Source: Symsagittifera roscoffensis
Taxonomy: Eukaryota > Xenacoelomorpha > Acoela > Convolutidae
NCBI RefSeq assembly: GCF_963678635.1
Contig: NC_087062.1
Span: 84,712,012 to 84,776,011 of the forward strand
Length of the DNA stretch: 64,000 nt
Direction: 5' to 3'
Shown: positions 12,544 through 24,009 of the stretch, in pieces
Layout of the letters: the number at the start of each line of letters is the position of its first letter
Numbering within the stretch: position 1 is the stretch's first letter
Position numbers and translations under genes: made by a program
Notes under the pieces: model-generated
Seen by the model: only the letters and a program-made list of their open reading frames with translations
What the model was told of the DNA's origin: nothing
Databases searched by the model: none

Positions 12544-14454
12544 CAAAGTTAGCCGAAAAACATTTTTTAAAAAGAATCATTTGCCATTTAATTAAAATAA
12601 CTTAAACGAAGCAATAGTTTGCATCTTTTTTAACAAAACTTTTGAAATAAAAAAATTGCTCCAATTCGGCTTCGATCAGTGATAATTTAAAATTTTTGCA
12701 TATTTCTGCCGTTTTTATATTCGGCCAGTATCAATATTAATTTCCTGGAAATGTTTACTTTCTTTCAGATGTTCGCTTTCTTTCCAAGTTTTAGATTACT
12801 GAAATCTGATTCGCTGGTTTTTATTTTCGCGCTTTTGGACCTTCGCGCATGAAGGATTCCACCAAAAATTTACAAATAGTTTATAAATTAGTTAAAGCTA
12901 GTTTCAGGAGACTATTTTCATTGTGGGGTGATCGAATGATGAAGAAATTTCAGCCAATAAGAATCGTTAGTCGTTCGTATTCGCTGAATGGTTTTTGCAC
13001 AAAATCGAAATCAAAATAATCAGAAACCGATTTAATGGCAAGTGTTGCTGTACAACTCGAGCAGATACCAAAAAAATGTTTTGTGTTCAATTTTTAAAAT
13101 CGGTATCTTATAATTAATTAGAATTTTCCACTGCGTTTTAGATCTGACACTATTTGAAAATTCATTTTCTGTTTATTTTGCAATCGCCTGAAGTTGTTTG
13201 CCGAAATTGACCCTTTTGAGTTCTCTTTGATAATTTCGAACAATCAATCCTGGTATGCTGAAAATAGCTCTCCAACAATTGGTCCCTCTATCATAAGGGA
13301 TGCCACCTTAGTTAACCCAAAAAGTTCAATAAAACTGCAGAAAAAAGGCAAACTCGAAAAACTTTACAGAAAAAATGCAAACAATTTTACAGAGTTGTTT
13401 GTAAAACACTTCAAACTATCCCAAAACACACATTTCCAGGCTTAATTCAAAAATCATGGATTCTCATCCCAAAAACTGACAACTTTTTTTTCTGGCAAGT
13501 GCTTGTCCTTGTCTTACACTCACTATGAGTTTTATTTTTTTTCATTGTTAATTATCTTTAATCCAAAAACCCAAAATAGAAGAATTTCTGGATCTACATA
13601 ACAATCTCCCCCCCCCCCCTCCCTTATTGCATCTACTAAAGAATCTCCACCCCTGTAAATTAAACGAGTAAATTCGCACTAGAGCGTTGTATGTAAATCG
13701 GAATTTTGGTGCAAGTAATCTACTTAACCACCTCCCCTACCCCCTTTCTTGAAAGGGGAAGGGGGAGATTGTTAAGTAGATCCGATTTTTTAACCAATAT
13801 TCACGACACTGGTATAATTTTCATTTTTTCGTATATACATTTCACGTAAAGACTGAAAGCGAGCTTCAAACATAGACCTCGATCTATAAGTATACCGGTG
13901 CATTTTCATTTTCAATTTTAAAAAAATTAGCTGAAAATACATTTCTACCAAATTTGCATCATGTGGATAAACCAGTTAATCAACACTTGCTTTGCAATAA
14001 TAGCTCGTTTATCAGAAAAACGATTAAAAAACAGAGTAAAAACAAAACTTTACTCACATAGTGCCGGTATAAGAAGTATTAGCGAACCAATTTTTTTCAT
14101 CACTCTAATTCAAAAATACGATTAGGGCGAAATATAATTGACTATATAAAAAGTAATACTTTCAACCATCTTTGCAATTTAGAGTTGAAATTTATTCTAT
14201 GGGTTTGTAAACAAACAAATAAATATTATACAAGGTTTTTGTAAGTGATCTGGTAGCGATTTAGAGATCAATAACGAAACCAGAAACTTCGGGGCCATTA
14301 AACTCATTTCTCGGCAAGACGACAATTCGTCGAAAGCATCGAATGTTAAAAAGCAAAAAATCCTTAGCCAATGGCCAATGTTTGCATCGCACAACCTTGC
14401 AAAGTATGTTTATCTTGCAAAACTCACCTAAATAATTATTGTTTTGCAAAAACC
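12544..14454. other. Noncoding stretch without recognised gene
   Basis: AT-rich sequence. An 83-codon ATG frame at 13194-13445 has no recognisable similarity or supportive composition. An inverted repeat (13718-13728 against 13771-13781, ATCTACTTAAC and complement) encloses a C-rich then G-rich segment, probably a small decayed element. Confidence 0.6.
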
Positions 14455-15280
14455 TTGGCAAAATATATATTTGTTCCGACTCTCGTAACAACATTAACGG
14501 TAAATTTGTCCTCGGGGTGGGTTTTTATTTTCTTCACACAAACTACGAATTTTTATTCAGCCATTTTTGAGGGAATTTTTTTAATCATTCAAAATGTATT
14601 GTTGTCTTGAGCTTAAAATCGAAAAGATATTTTACCTGTGATCTTTTTTCGTAAAGTTATGGGGGTTTTAAGATTGCCATTTTGGCCGATTTTGGACAAT
14701 TAACGCACTATATTTTCCACACTACTAACGCGTAAGTGGATATTTAATTCGTCTTAGAAATCCTTCCAAATTGATTGAAAGAAGTGGTGGCGTCCATCAT
14801 GCTGGAGGGACCGAAAGCTTGAAATTTTATTTAGCTTACTTTCAGCCATTCCAAATTGAGTGTTCAAAATCTCAAGGTAAATCGCAAAAATCTCAGAGTA
14901 CGAAAACAAATCCAGGCCATTAGTGTTAATACTCACCGATTAGATAATAAGCAGATGAGTTTTTAAGACTGAAAAACTCTTATGAACTTGAACTCATAAA
15001 TCTTGATGCTTATCTGAATAGTATTGCGGTTGTAACCAGCAGTTTGTAATGTTTTTATTATTTTCCACCGATTTAATTTCGATTTAATTCCGCTTATCTG
15101 CCATAATTAATTTGTTACAAGAGCGAAAATTATCTTTTTGTACTTTATATGGCGTGTGGGGGAAAAACTCATTTTATTTTACTACATTTTATTTTTTTTA
15201 TGCTGTTACTCCTCCATAAACCCTAAAAAGCAGTCGGAACGTTCAGGGCTTCGCGCTGATACAAGCCGTCTTGTTTGTTC
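14455..15280 (+). repeat. Interspersed repeat, copy 1
   Basis: Begins with a TTGTTCCGACTCTCGTAAC-like segment and ends with a hairpin-forming CAGGGCTTCGCGCTG-like segment followed by CGTCTTGTTTG. The same two ends and the intervening TTACCTGTGATC and CGTCTTAGAAATC segments recur at 15470-16146 and, on the other strand, in 56070-57525. No coding capacity; superfamily not identified. Confidence 0.6.
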
Positions 15281-15469
15281 TTTCATTTTCTTTATTCGTT
15301 CCGACAAAATTGTATACCTTCGTACTGTTCAAAATTATACCTGTGTCATAGTTCGTCCTAACCTTCGTCATAGTTCGTTCCCATTTTGTAAATGATAGGA
15401 ACAATTACTGGTCCTACTAACTTGCCTTCAGAATAGCAGGCAGAAATCTAGGCTTTTTTAGAGGGGTGG

Positions 15470-16146
15470 GGGTTTTTGTTCCGATTTTCGTAACGAAAGT
15501 AACAGAATATTTGTGCTCGAGGTGGTTTTTTTTTTCTTCAGATATATTTCGACTTTTTAACTGGTTTTTTTGACGGATTTCATCATTTGAAAGCTATTGT
15601 TGTACTGAGCTTAAATTTGAAAAGATATTTCACCTGTGATCATTTTTCATAAAATTATATTTCGCGCTATTAACGGGTAAGCGAGATTTAATCCGTCTTA
15701 GAAATCGTTCCAAATTGGTTACAGAAAGCTAATATGTCAAAATTGATTGTTAATAGGAGCAAAATTGGCTCTTTTTCCTTTTCCCCCCACCTCACTCAAA
15801 CATGAATTTTATGGTCTAACGAGTGGTTTTACAAGGTTGATTATGGAAATCAAATATGTTTGTCATGGCCTAATTAGCCTGCATGTCAATTTTTATGACA
15901 ATCGGACAAAGTGGACACCTACTTCAATTATAAAAATTTGCAGGTGGGGGGGGAAGAAAAAGAGCCGCAAAATCTATCACTCTGTGCTTAATATGGCGTG
16001 TGGGGGATGTTTTTAAAAAAATCTCATTAAAAAAATTCATCTTATTTTATTACGTTTAAATTTTTCATGCTATTGCTGCTCCATAGACCTTAAACGGCAA
16101 TCGGAACATTCAGGGCTTCGCCCTGATACGAGCAGTCTTGTTTATT
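15470..16146 (+). repeat. Interspersed repeat, copy 2, with nested MITE
   Basis: Same family as 14455-15280. It ends in CAGGGCTTCGCCCTG, a perfect 6-bp stem with a TTC loop, then ATACGAGCAGTCTTG. The miniature transposon at 15767-15966 is inserted within it. Confidence 0.6.
15767..15966. mobile_element. MITE of the GGCTCTTTTTCC family (hAT-like)
   Basis: Terminal inverted repeats begin GGCTCTTTTTCC and end in the complement AAAAAGAGCC. Flanks GCAAAATT (15759-15766) and GCAAAATC (15967-15974) agree in 7 of 8 bases, consistent with an 8-bp target duplication. 200 bp, no coding. Other members lie at 40591-41052, 47382-47587 and 63156-63354. Confidence 0.8.
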
Positions 16147-16421
16147 GTTTGGGTGTGAGAAACTTGTCCAGAAAAATGAACAAAGATGTTTTTGCCAGCT
16201 CTGTCAAGATAGTAGGGAAGGGATTCTGTTTTGACCTTAAAAATGCGCTTTTTGGCATGCTCATCCTTAAATTTAGTATTGGTTGAGATCTTGAGAAAAA
16301 AGTGAACTTTTGGGCGGTCATGTGGTCGAATCTCCCCACCTATATCCGCTTCTGCAAACTGATATGGTTTGGTTTGGCCTTTAAAAACTTAAAATCCAAT
16401 TGTCCAGTCAAGCATAAAATT

Positions 16422-16831
16422 TGAGTTATAACCGAGGTGGTTAACTCATAGAGTAATTTCGGATAGGGTACACCGTCTGCTCGTCACGCTATCTTATTTT
16501 CGGCCGGATAGATTCGTGCAACTTCTTAGTCTAATACCGATCCTAATCTTACTCTTATACTATCTAGTCTCAGGTTGTTTAACTAGTCTCTGCTAGGCTC
16601 AATAGATCTAGGGTATACTGGTTTATTGCGGCTGCTGAAGTTCTCTTGGAGAGTCAACTAATTTCTAAGTTAAATTCAAATCTCTCTGGTGCTGAAATTA
16701 CAAGTAATTTCAGCACTTACAAATAAGTGGGTTGTTAGTTAGATGGATCATGATTGGTTAATATTAAATACTTTACAGTGGTAAAATATCTAATTTATCC
16801 AATCATAAAATGTAGTTTAGATCAGGTTCCA
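16422..16831 (-). repeat. 3' LTR, 410 bp
   Basis: On the minus strand it starts TGGAACCTGATC and ends TTATAACTCA. I found no difference from the copy at 38540-38949. Left flank AATT. Immediately upstream on the minus strand is CCCGGATGGG, a weak candidate polypurine tract. Confidence 0.95.
16689..16716. promoter_or_regulatory. 13-bp perfect hairpin inside the LTR
   Basis: GTGCTGAAATTAC and its exact reverse complement are separated by AA only. The same hairpin is at 38807-38834 in the other LTR. Its role is unknown: it could structure the RNA ends or be a binding site. Confidence 0.6.
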
Positions 16832-18608
16832 CCCATCCGGGTTTTACAGAGTTTTTTAGAATAGTCTTTCTGCAATTCAAAGGATGGATGATGGACGTTG
16901 GTTTTTGGCGAACATCATAATTCTTCTGGGTTTTCGTGTTAGAGAAGTTCCAGGTTCAATCGCTGTGTCTTCTCATGACAACGACTGGGTTTTCGCAACA
17001 AACTCAAATCTGATTTCAGAATGGTTGGCTATGTCAGGTTTTTCTGTTCCGTGTAGAGAACTTCTTTTGGGTTGACCTTGTCTGGGAATGGCGTGGAGAT
17101 TGTGCGTGGAGGGGATGCCTGGTTACTCGGATTTGTACGTATACTTGAACATCGAGGTGGTCATTGTTCTAGTTCAATGAAGTCCTTTTCTGCGAAGTCA
17201 AGTCGTACTCTAAATCCTTTGAGTTGTGATTGGGGGCGGCATATTGATTGTGGTTGGCCATTCTTTTTTGAGTGTAGTGGGGTCATTTTGTCTTTGGATG
17301 TTCGTCTTTGGTGTTGTATGCTGATCTATATACTGCAAGGTATAATTTACATTTTATAAAATTTTTATTAGTTTGGTGTTTTAATTATGATTTTGGTTAG
17401 TTGTTTTCACAAAAGTTTTTTGTTTTAGTTCGGTTATTTTGAAGAGTTACTCACCCTTGAGTACCTTTTATTAAAAATAGAAGTGTGGTCACAAAGCGTG
17501 GATGTAGCGCGGTGGGTTAGGCCGGCTATAGAGCATGCTCAGGACGTCCTCTCTGGTGGGTTAGGCCAGGAGTGGGAGTATGATTTTGTGCGGTTTCTGT
17601 GAGAGGTCCTGTTGTGTGATAACGTTTTATGTTGGGTTTATTGTGGTTTTTCTTATGTTTCGTTGGTTGTGTCCTTTTTTCAAAAATCAAATTGTTTTCG
17701 GTATGGGTTTGTCTTTCGACTTTTTTGTGTTTTATTATTTCTTTCTTAGACTTTATAATAGTCTTCAAAAGAATAAATTATCCAGTTTTAAACTGGGTTA
17801 ATCCGGTTTGGGTACCGTTGGTTTCCTTTTCTTAGTCATGCTGTTATTCTATGTGTTGTGGTGTTTAGTAAGCTGCGTTGGTTAGTTTTGTTTAGTATAT
17901 AATTCCTTTCCAACCGGGTTAAAGGAAAGTTTGAAACGTGTTATCGTGTGTTAGAGTTGTTGAGTGTGAAAGCTTGAAACTGAAATTTATTATTTAAACA
18001 ATTCTTCGTGGGCGAGCTGTGCGAGTATGGATAGAATTCTTGTGCGAGTGAATGGAAATATCAAAAGGTTAGTACTGCATTTTCGTCTTATCATTTTACT
18101 ACATAGAATTTCAATTTTATTGCTAGTTTTGGGGAAAAATTAAGTTTTAAATTTTCATCATTATTAGAATTACTGCTTTTAGGGAAATAATTTATAAATT
18201 AAATTACTACATTGGTATGAACTTTATTTAATTTAGCTGGTGCAAAAGAGTATTAGAGTTTTGAACAATTTGAAGAAGTTTTCTATTTTTTATTTTTCTT
18301 TTGTGTATTTTGCAGATGATCGTGAGATGAAGACTAAAAATCTAAATAAAACATGGATAAAGAATGGTTAGTGTTTTATTTTAAATTTATTAGTTAAGAA
18401 TATGAGAATTTATACTTACCTGTTAGTCGTCGGGGAAAAAACCGTGGGGGAAGATGTCGTGGATTATGTCGGAATTTGTTAGTAACTTTGCTAGTATGCG
18501 AATGATGTTTTTAGTTTGAAGCAGTGGCCAAAGCAATTGAAGTGCTTTAATGGTTTTGAGTTCTTCAGTGCCAACTGCAAAATCATAAGGTGTGTTTTGG
18601 ATGAGATT
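16832..18608 (-). other. 3' noncoding region of the LTR element
   Basis: About 1.8 kb between the end of the last ORF and the 3' LTR, without a recognisable gene on either strand. Short ATG frames here look accidental. Confidence 0.7.
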
Positions 18609-20230
18609 TTATAATTTGTGGTTATATTTAGTGTTGTGGATGAATTCTAATATGGGGATTTCTATAGGTTGAACAAATTCATGTGGGATAAGGAAGGGTC
18701 TGGATTCTTCTGCGTTGAAGGTCTTTGTGATGGGACAAAAAATATACATTTGGGTTATGGGATCATAATTGCGCAGAATACCGTGAAGGTTAGTATCTTT
18801 GATGCAATATGTGAAGTTAAGAAAAAATGGTGAAGTGTACTTAGAGTTAATAAATTGAAAACGGTGGTGTGATTGTCTTGATGGAGTGTGTAGATCAAAG
18901 TGATTTTGTATGAAGCGATAATATGTATATGTGTGGGTTTGTTTAGTGCGTAACATAATATCGTGTGAGCAGTGCAAATCTCGTTCATGTGGTGCAAGGA
19001 AATGAAAGGTTAGTGAAAATAATTGAAATTTTTCTTGAAAACTTTCGTAAGCTTGTGTGTCGGTTAGTGCTTCAGAAATGATGTGGTCGAATTTGCGATC
19101 AAATATATTGAGTGTAAATACATATGGTGTTTTGATGAAAAATTTCCTGTGATTTGTGGGTTAGCGAAGCGATCATCATCTAAAAATTGGTCTTGGTTAG
19201 TTCGGATGATGTTGTGATCGTAATATTCTAGCGTGTATTCGTTAGCTCGGGGTGCAGTGTATGTTTTTAGTGACTTTTTATATCCTATATAAGTAAATTG
19301 TCTATGTGATAATGGTGTGGTGAGTCGATATAGCATATCTTTATTTCTTTCTATATCGATGTGAGTATTAGATAAAGGTAGGCAAAGGGGGTTAGTAAAA
19401 TGATATTATGATGTCCATTGAAGTGTAGGCATTAAAACGTGTTCATCTACAAAACTGCGTGTGTTGTTAGTGTCGTTAGGGGTGTTCAAAGTATACTGTG
19501 GAAATGAAGGTAGGGTGATGCCTAAAAAATCTTTCGTGTTATTGTGATTTGGATGATTAATATATTCACGGGCTGTTCCTGGTTTTGTTGGAAATGGATG
19601 GTTCGGGAATTTTCTTTTAAAAATGCGATAAGCTCTATTAGTGCTATTTGATGATTCGGTGGATGTAGAGGATGGTGCTAATGATACGGTACAAGCTGAA
19701 GAGGGTGTAGGGGTAGGTGGGTTTGATGATTCTATTGTGGATGAAATCTGATTTATAGTGGAATGTTCAAGGTGGAAGGGTTGTTGTTGTAGGGTGATAA
19801 AATTATCTAGTTCCTGGGAGATTTGGGGAGTATCTGGAGAATGGGATGATCGGTCTGAATGAAATGAAGAGTAGGTTGGGGTGACTTGTGAAGCATAAGA
19901 GGGTGTAGAAATCGATGGGAGTGGGTTATTTGGCGGGATTGGTTGAAAAGGGGGTTTTGAAAAAACTGAGGAGTTGGTTTGAAAATTATTGGATGGAGAT
20001 GGTTCAGAATCTGCAAATTCATCAGGGGTTTCAATATCTGGGTTATTGAGTTGTGAGATGGAGTATAAAACTGAGATATGTGAATTAGTGTCTGAATTCA
20101 TGCCTGATGTTACATTATTGGTTGGGAAATCGGGTGGCGGGAAAGCAAAAAGTGGATTTATTGTAATTGGAGTGTTGAGGTTGGTCGGGTGAGAATTTGA
20201 GCGGTGTAGGGATCTAAGTTGTCGGCTCAT
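18609..20230 (-). pseudogene. Unknown 3' accessory ORF, broken
   Basis: The first part (19406-20230, 274 codons) is Ser/Pro/Thr/Asn-rich and ends at TAA 19406-19408. The same frame then continues to 19064 with sequence matching the old copy, which has a tyrosine codon at this stop. After a frameshift between about 19150 and 19080 the remaining frame runs to 18609. The old plus-strand copy at 8444-9521 confirms that this is one family gene of roughly 540 codons. Its ATG overlaps the stop of the preceding ORF as ATGA (20227-20230), suggesting coupled translation. I recognise no domain; an element accessory protein is an inference from position. Confidence 0.6.
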
Positions 20231-20706
20231 CGTGGGCTAAAAAATTTATTATTTTGAGACTGAAAAGCGGTGGTATGGGGTTGTTCTATAATTTGTTCAT
20301 ATGTATTTTCATCTAGTGGATGGTGTGTCATTATATGTTGAATGGGACTTTGTGATATGGTTGGTCTAAAATTTGGATTATGTGTTATTGCTAAATTTCG
20401 AAAATTTCGTGGGACTAGTGATAGTGGATGGTTATGTGGTAGGGGTGGTAACTGTGGTGCTGTAGGCGTTATGTCTACATTGTTATGTTCTTCGTCGTAT
20501 GTGTTCTGTCTTGTTGCTATTTTTGTGTTGTATTCTTTTATTTGTGCGTCTAAAAGAATTTTGTTTATTGATGATGAAAAAAATCCAAAAAATCCTGCAA
20601 ATAGTATGCGTGCTACACTTGCTTGTCTATTTACTTGTGTGTGTATAGCGCATGTATTATAGATTCCTTTTAAAAGCGAAAAAAGAAATCCTATAAAATT
20701 AAACAT
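20227..20706 (-). CDS. Envelope-region membrane ORF, 159 residues
   Basis: Two hydrophobic segments lie near residues 2-16 and 34-47, followed by a polar Asn/His/Pro/Thr-rich tail. The frame is open upstream of the ATG to about 20775, and in the old copy (unit 2, 7532-7774) the envelope-like ORF reads directly into this segment. It is therefore probably the membrane anchor and cytoplasmic end of the envelope-like protein, separated here by a one-base difference at the T-run near 20790. Its stop overlaps the next start (ATGA). Confidence 0.6.
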   Translation of the reverse strand: MFNFIGFLFSLLKGIYNTCAIHTQVNRQASVARILFAGFFGFFSSSINKILLDAQIKEYNTKIATRQNTYDEEHNNVDITPTAPQLPPLPHNHPLSLVPRNFRNLAITHNPNFRPTISQSPIQHIMTHHPLDENTYEQIIEQPHTTAFQSQNNKFFSPR

Positions 20707-20788
20707 TGCGTATAAAATAGTTAATTTTTCTAAGATGTAGTAGGGCCATCCTAGAAAATCGAGAATTTCATTTTTTAGTGTAACAAAG

Positions 20789-22825
20789 CTAAAAAATATT
20801 TATAGGTGAAATATCTTGTGGTCTATATTTTTCACCGTTTAGATATATATAGTCTTTAATGTCTTTAAAATATCCGCTATAGTCTTGTGTATAAATATCT
20901 GCAAATCCTGCGGTTTCGGCAAGTTTGCGTAAGTTTTGGTCAATTGATTGTCTTTGTATAGTGTCCATTTGTGTTAATAATTCTTGGAATTGTTGTGTTC
21001 TAATGTGATGTTGGATATCGGATTTTGAATATATTCCAATTGATTGTAGGTCAATATTTGGGTTTCGAGCAATAGCTCTGATGCTTTCAGGTGAAAATTT
21101 TTTGAGTGATTGCATTAATGTGGGATATGGGGTAAGAAGGTAATATTTATCTTCATCAGGGTTCAGTTGAACTACATTGTGGCTATTTTCTGATCCACAT
21201 GGGACTGCGGTATCCCAAAAATAGGTTCGTCTTGAAAGCGTGTCAACGAAATGTACTTTATTCTTATAAAAGATAGGGATTCTTTTATAGCATCGTTTAT
21301 CTTCAAAAACATATAGTGGTGATACTTTTTTGGTAAAGGTATAAAACCATAAAATGTTTCCTTCATAGTCTAAAAAATTTGATCTATTTTCTGATAGTAG
21401 ATATCCTGCGTAGGGTATTTTTAATACTGCTAGTGCAAGTGATTGTAGGATTTGTGTCCTTTCTAATTCGCATAGCTGGTGAAGTGTTTCTAATTCAGAG
21501 AGTGACATTTCTTGAAAAATTCGGCTAATTGTGTAGTCTAATTTCATATCTAGGTGAATATCATAGTGGATGTTACCGAAATATGTACTATTCATTAGTG
21601 ATAGTTCTTGTAAACGTGTGCTTCTAGTGTTATGGGGCTTTAGATGTCCACCAGGTTGACTTTTACTTTTTTGAAAATCAAGTGGTATATATGATGTTCC
21701 TTCATTTATGGGGTGACTTGTGGCGTATGGGTCGATTTTTACTTTTCCAGTGGTCATGTCGAATCCTTTTTCGTATTCAACTAATATCTCGGAGTATTGT
21801 GTTTTGTGAAGTGGATTTCTGTATTTACATGCAAGTTCTGTTTCTTGATATACTTGAAAACGTGTCAATTTTTTTTCTATATTGTGTATGTTTCTAAAAA
21901 TTGAACTTTGTCTTCGTGATGGATGGACTTGTTCATATGGAATTGATTGTATAAAATATTTTTCGTGAAATTTTATCATACGAGCATGTATTTTTGCTAC
22001 TTGAAATGTTGTACATGTGCCTTCGGGGAACCAAACAATTGTTGCTTGTGTTCGTGTTGTAGGGTCACAATAGCCTTGATCGTTTTTACAAGGTAATCTA
22101 ATTCCTTGATAGATCATGGTGTTGTCAGATAAATCGCGTGTGAGTTGTATTTTTTCGAGTTGTATTTTCCAATCGAAAAACATGATTTCTTGATATCCTT
22201 TATTTTTTGTGTCTGCTTTGCAGTTTGATGGGTCATTTATACCAATGTGTGGTATCCAGTGTTTATCGTGTATATCATAAGTTAATCTTCCGTGTGCGCC
22301 GTTGTATGGGTATTTTTCATCTAATTTTATATGTCCTTGATATCTTTCAAGTTCTGCTTGATGTACAGAATCTGAAAAAACTTGGAAATTTACTAATTTT
22401 CTATCTGTGTTTTTATTTCTTGTGATATTGAGTCTTAGTAACTCGTTTTTACAATCTTCGGGATTGAGATGTAAAAGTCGTTCGATATTACTCTGGTAGA
22501 ATGATTCGTGGTCAAGTCGGTTTTTATTTCCATTTGAGACTTGTGAACAATGTACTTTCTTTTCAGAAAATGTTGCTGTGAATTTATATCCTATAACTGT
22601 TGTTGCTCGGGCTTTTGAATAAAGTGTCGCTATTACATTTGTTGTTTCTATGGCTTGTGGTTCTGTTTCGCATTGTGATACTTGATTTATTGCATATTTG
22701 TGTAATGTTTTTTGTTCGTTTTCTTCACAATCGTAATGTGTTACTAATAAATCTTGGGGTCCTGTGCGGGGGGAAGAGTTTATGTTTTCATTTGAGGTTA
22801 TTAGAAAAAGGAGTTGGAGAAAAAT
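20789..22825 (-). CDS. Envelope-like glycoprotein ORF (ectodomain part)
   Basis: The frame is open from 22825, without ATG until 22183; codons upstream of that ATG are conserved in the old copy, so the coding region is longer than the ATG-initiated 464 codons. It is cysteine-containing, with a conserved block of clustered cysteines (a CKNDQGYCDPTT segment, then TIVWFPEGTC) and a long C-terminal helical-looking region. Position after integrase and the membrane segment downstream support an env role, as in errantivirus-like elements. I cannot assign it to a known viral fusion protein family. The ORF ends at TAG 20789-20791, where one extra base separates it from the membrane segment. Confidence 0.65.
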   Translation of the reverse strand: MFLQLLFLITSNENINSSPRTGPQDLLVTHYDCEENEQKTLHKYAINQVSQCETEPQAIETTNVIATLYSKARATTVIGYKFTATFSEKKVHCSQVSNGNKNRLDHESFYQSNIERLLHLNPEDCKNELLRLNITRNKNTDRKLVNFQVFSDSVHQAELERYQGHIKLDEKYPYNGAHGRLTYDIHDKHWIPHIGINDPSNCKADTKNKGYQEIMFFDWKIQLEKIQLTRDLSDNTMIYQGIRLPCKNDQGYCDPTTRTQATIVWFPEGTCTTFQVAKIHARMIKFHEKYFIQSIPYEQVHPSRRQSSIFRNIHNIEKKLTRFQVYQETELACKYRNPLHKTQYSEILVEYEKGFDMTTGKVKIDPYATSHPINEGTSYIPLDFQKSKSQPGGHLKPHNTRSTRLQELSLMNSTYFGNIHYDIHLDMKLDYTISRIFQEMSLSELETLHQLCELERTQILQSLALAVLKIPYAGYLLSENRSNFLDYEGNILWFYTFTKKVSPLYVFEDKRCYKRIPIFYKNKVHFVDTLSRRTYFWDTAVPCGSENSHNVVQLNPDEDKYYLLTPYPTLMQSLKKFSPESIRAIARNPNIDLQSIGIYSKSDIQHHIRTQQFQELLTQMDTIQRQSIDQNLRKLAETAGFADIYTQDYSGYFKDIKDYIYLNGEKYRPQDISPINIF

Positions 22826-22833
22826 TTAAATTT

Positions 22834-24009
22834 TTAGAATATACATGTGTATGACAATCCTGAGTATGGGTTATAAAATGTGATGTAACCAATTGTCTTT
22901 TTGGTATATCTGTCGTATTTGTATATTACTTCAGTTGTTATAAATGGTGGTGGTAGGGATTGAGCTGTTATATTTGGTGGATTTAATGGATAGGGATGTT
23001 GAGTAATGTTGTTTAATTTAACCGTGATTTCAAATTTTAATTGTAGACTATTCTGTTGGAGTATTTGGATGTTATGAGCACGAATGTCTTCGTGAATGTC
23101 TTGTCTATATTGTAATCTATTTAGTGCCCAGTTGTGGAGTCGGTTACTTTCTAGGTGTTGTCCAAATAATGGTGGAGGTGCTGTGAATGTATTCCAGTCT
23201 AGTCTTAAAGGAATATTTGTTGATGATTGTTCTCGATATCTAGCGTCGAGGTTATTTGAGAAATTTAGGTTAAAAGGCGGTGGTGAAATCTGACTGATTG
23301 ATGGTGTTCATGGTAGTGATAATGTTTCTGGTAGTGATGAGGATGTTGTCGTATCCGTAGAAATATCTATTGGATCATTGATTAAATTTGGTTCACCTTG
23401 TGTGAATGAATGTGTTGTCCAATATGGTAGTCGTGATGTTTGGTTTGTAGGGTTAAAGGGATTTTCACGTATTTGTTCAGATGTTGGTGTTGAACCTAAG
23501 TAATCTGAGGGTAGGCTTGAGGTGCTACGTTGTGAAAGAAGCGTAGGGGTTTCTGGTAATATACCGATGGGGTTTTCTGGAGTATTTTGTGATGGGGATT
23601 GAGGTATATCAAAATGAACTCGGGGAGTTTGAAAATTTCTGTTTCGTCGAGGATGTATAATTTGTCTATTTATTTCGACTGTGTTTTGGTTTTGACTAGG
23701 ATTTCGTATTCTACTTAATTCTTGTGGTAGTGTTGGGTATAAGTTATATGTTGGTTCGCTTAAAGGTGCTTGTCGTTGAACTGGTTCTAGTGGTTCAGAT
23801 AAGCGAGCGTGTCGTTCTTCAAAGGTATATGGATTATCTTGAAAAGAAATTCGTGTGGATGTTTGGGGGTTTTGGGTATTTGAAGATGGTGTTGGGTTAT
23901 CTTGGGATGATGTCGGTGAAGACTGACTGAGTGATTGTTGGTTAGCAATTTTTGATGGCTTTTTATTTATTCTTTTAGTGGAAAAATTTATGTTTATTAT
24001 AGTATTCTT
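22834..24009 (-). pseudogene. Envelope-region first ORF, Pro/Gln/Ser-rich, copy 1
   Basis: 391 codons are open on the minus strand between TAG 24010-24012 and TAA 22834-22836, with one internal TGA at 23308-23310. There is no ATG near the start; the frame begins overlapping the end of the 62-residue membrane ORF in another frame. N-terminal half rich in Pro, Gln, Ser and Thr; C-terminal half more regular. The old plus-strand copy has serine at the TGA and ends at the same TAA. It could be the N-terminal part of the envelope protein joined by splicing or recoding, or a separate protein. Confidence 0.55.

Noticed and set aside
20785-20795. Programmed -1 frameshift at the T-run before the membrane ORF
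   Set aside because: The heptamer is not in the required phase, and one old unit reads through without a shift, so a one-base indel is simpler.
22834-22839. Programmed +1 frameshift at TTC TAA between envelope ORFs
   Set aside because: The stop is conserved, but the relative frame of the next ORF differs between the old and young copies, so a shared shift direction is not supported.
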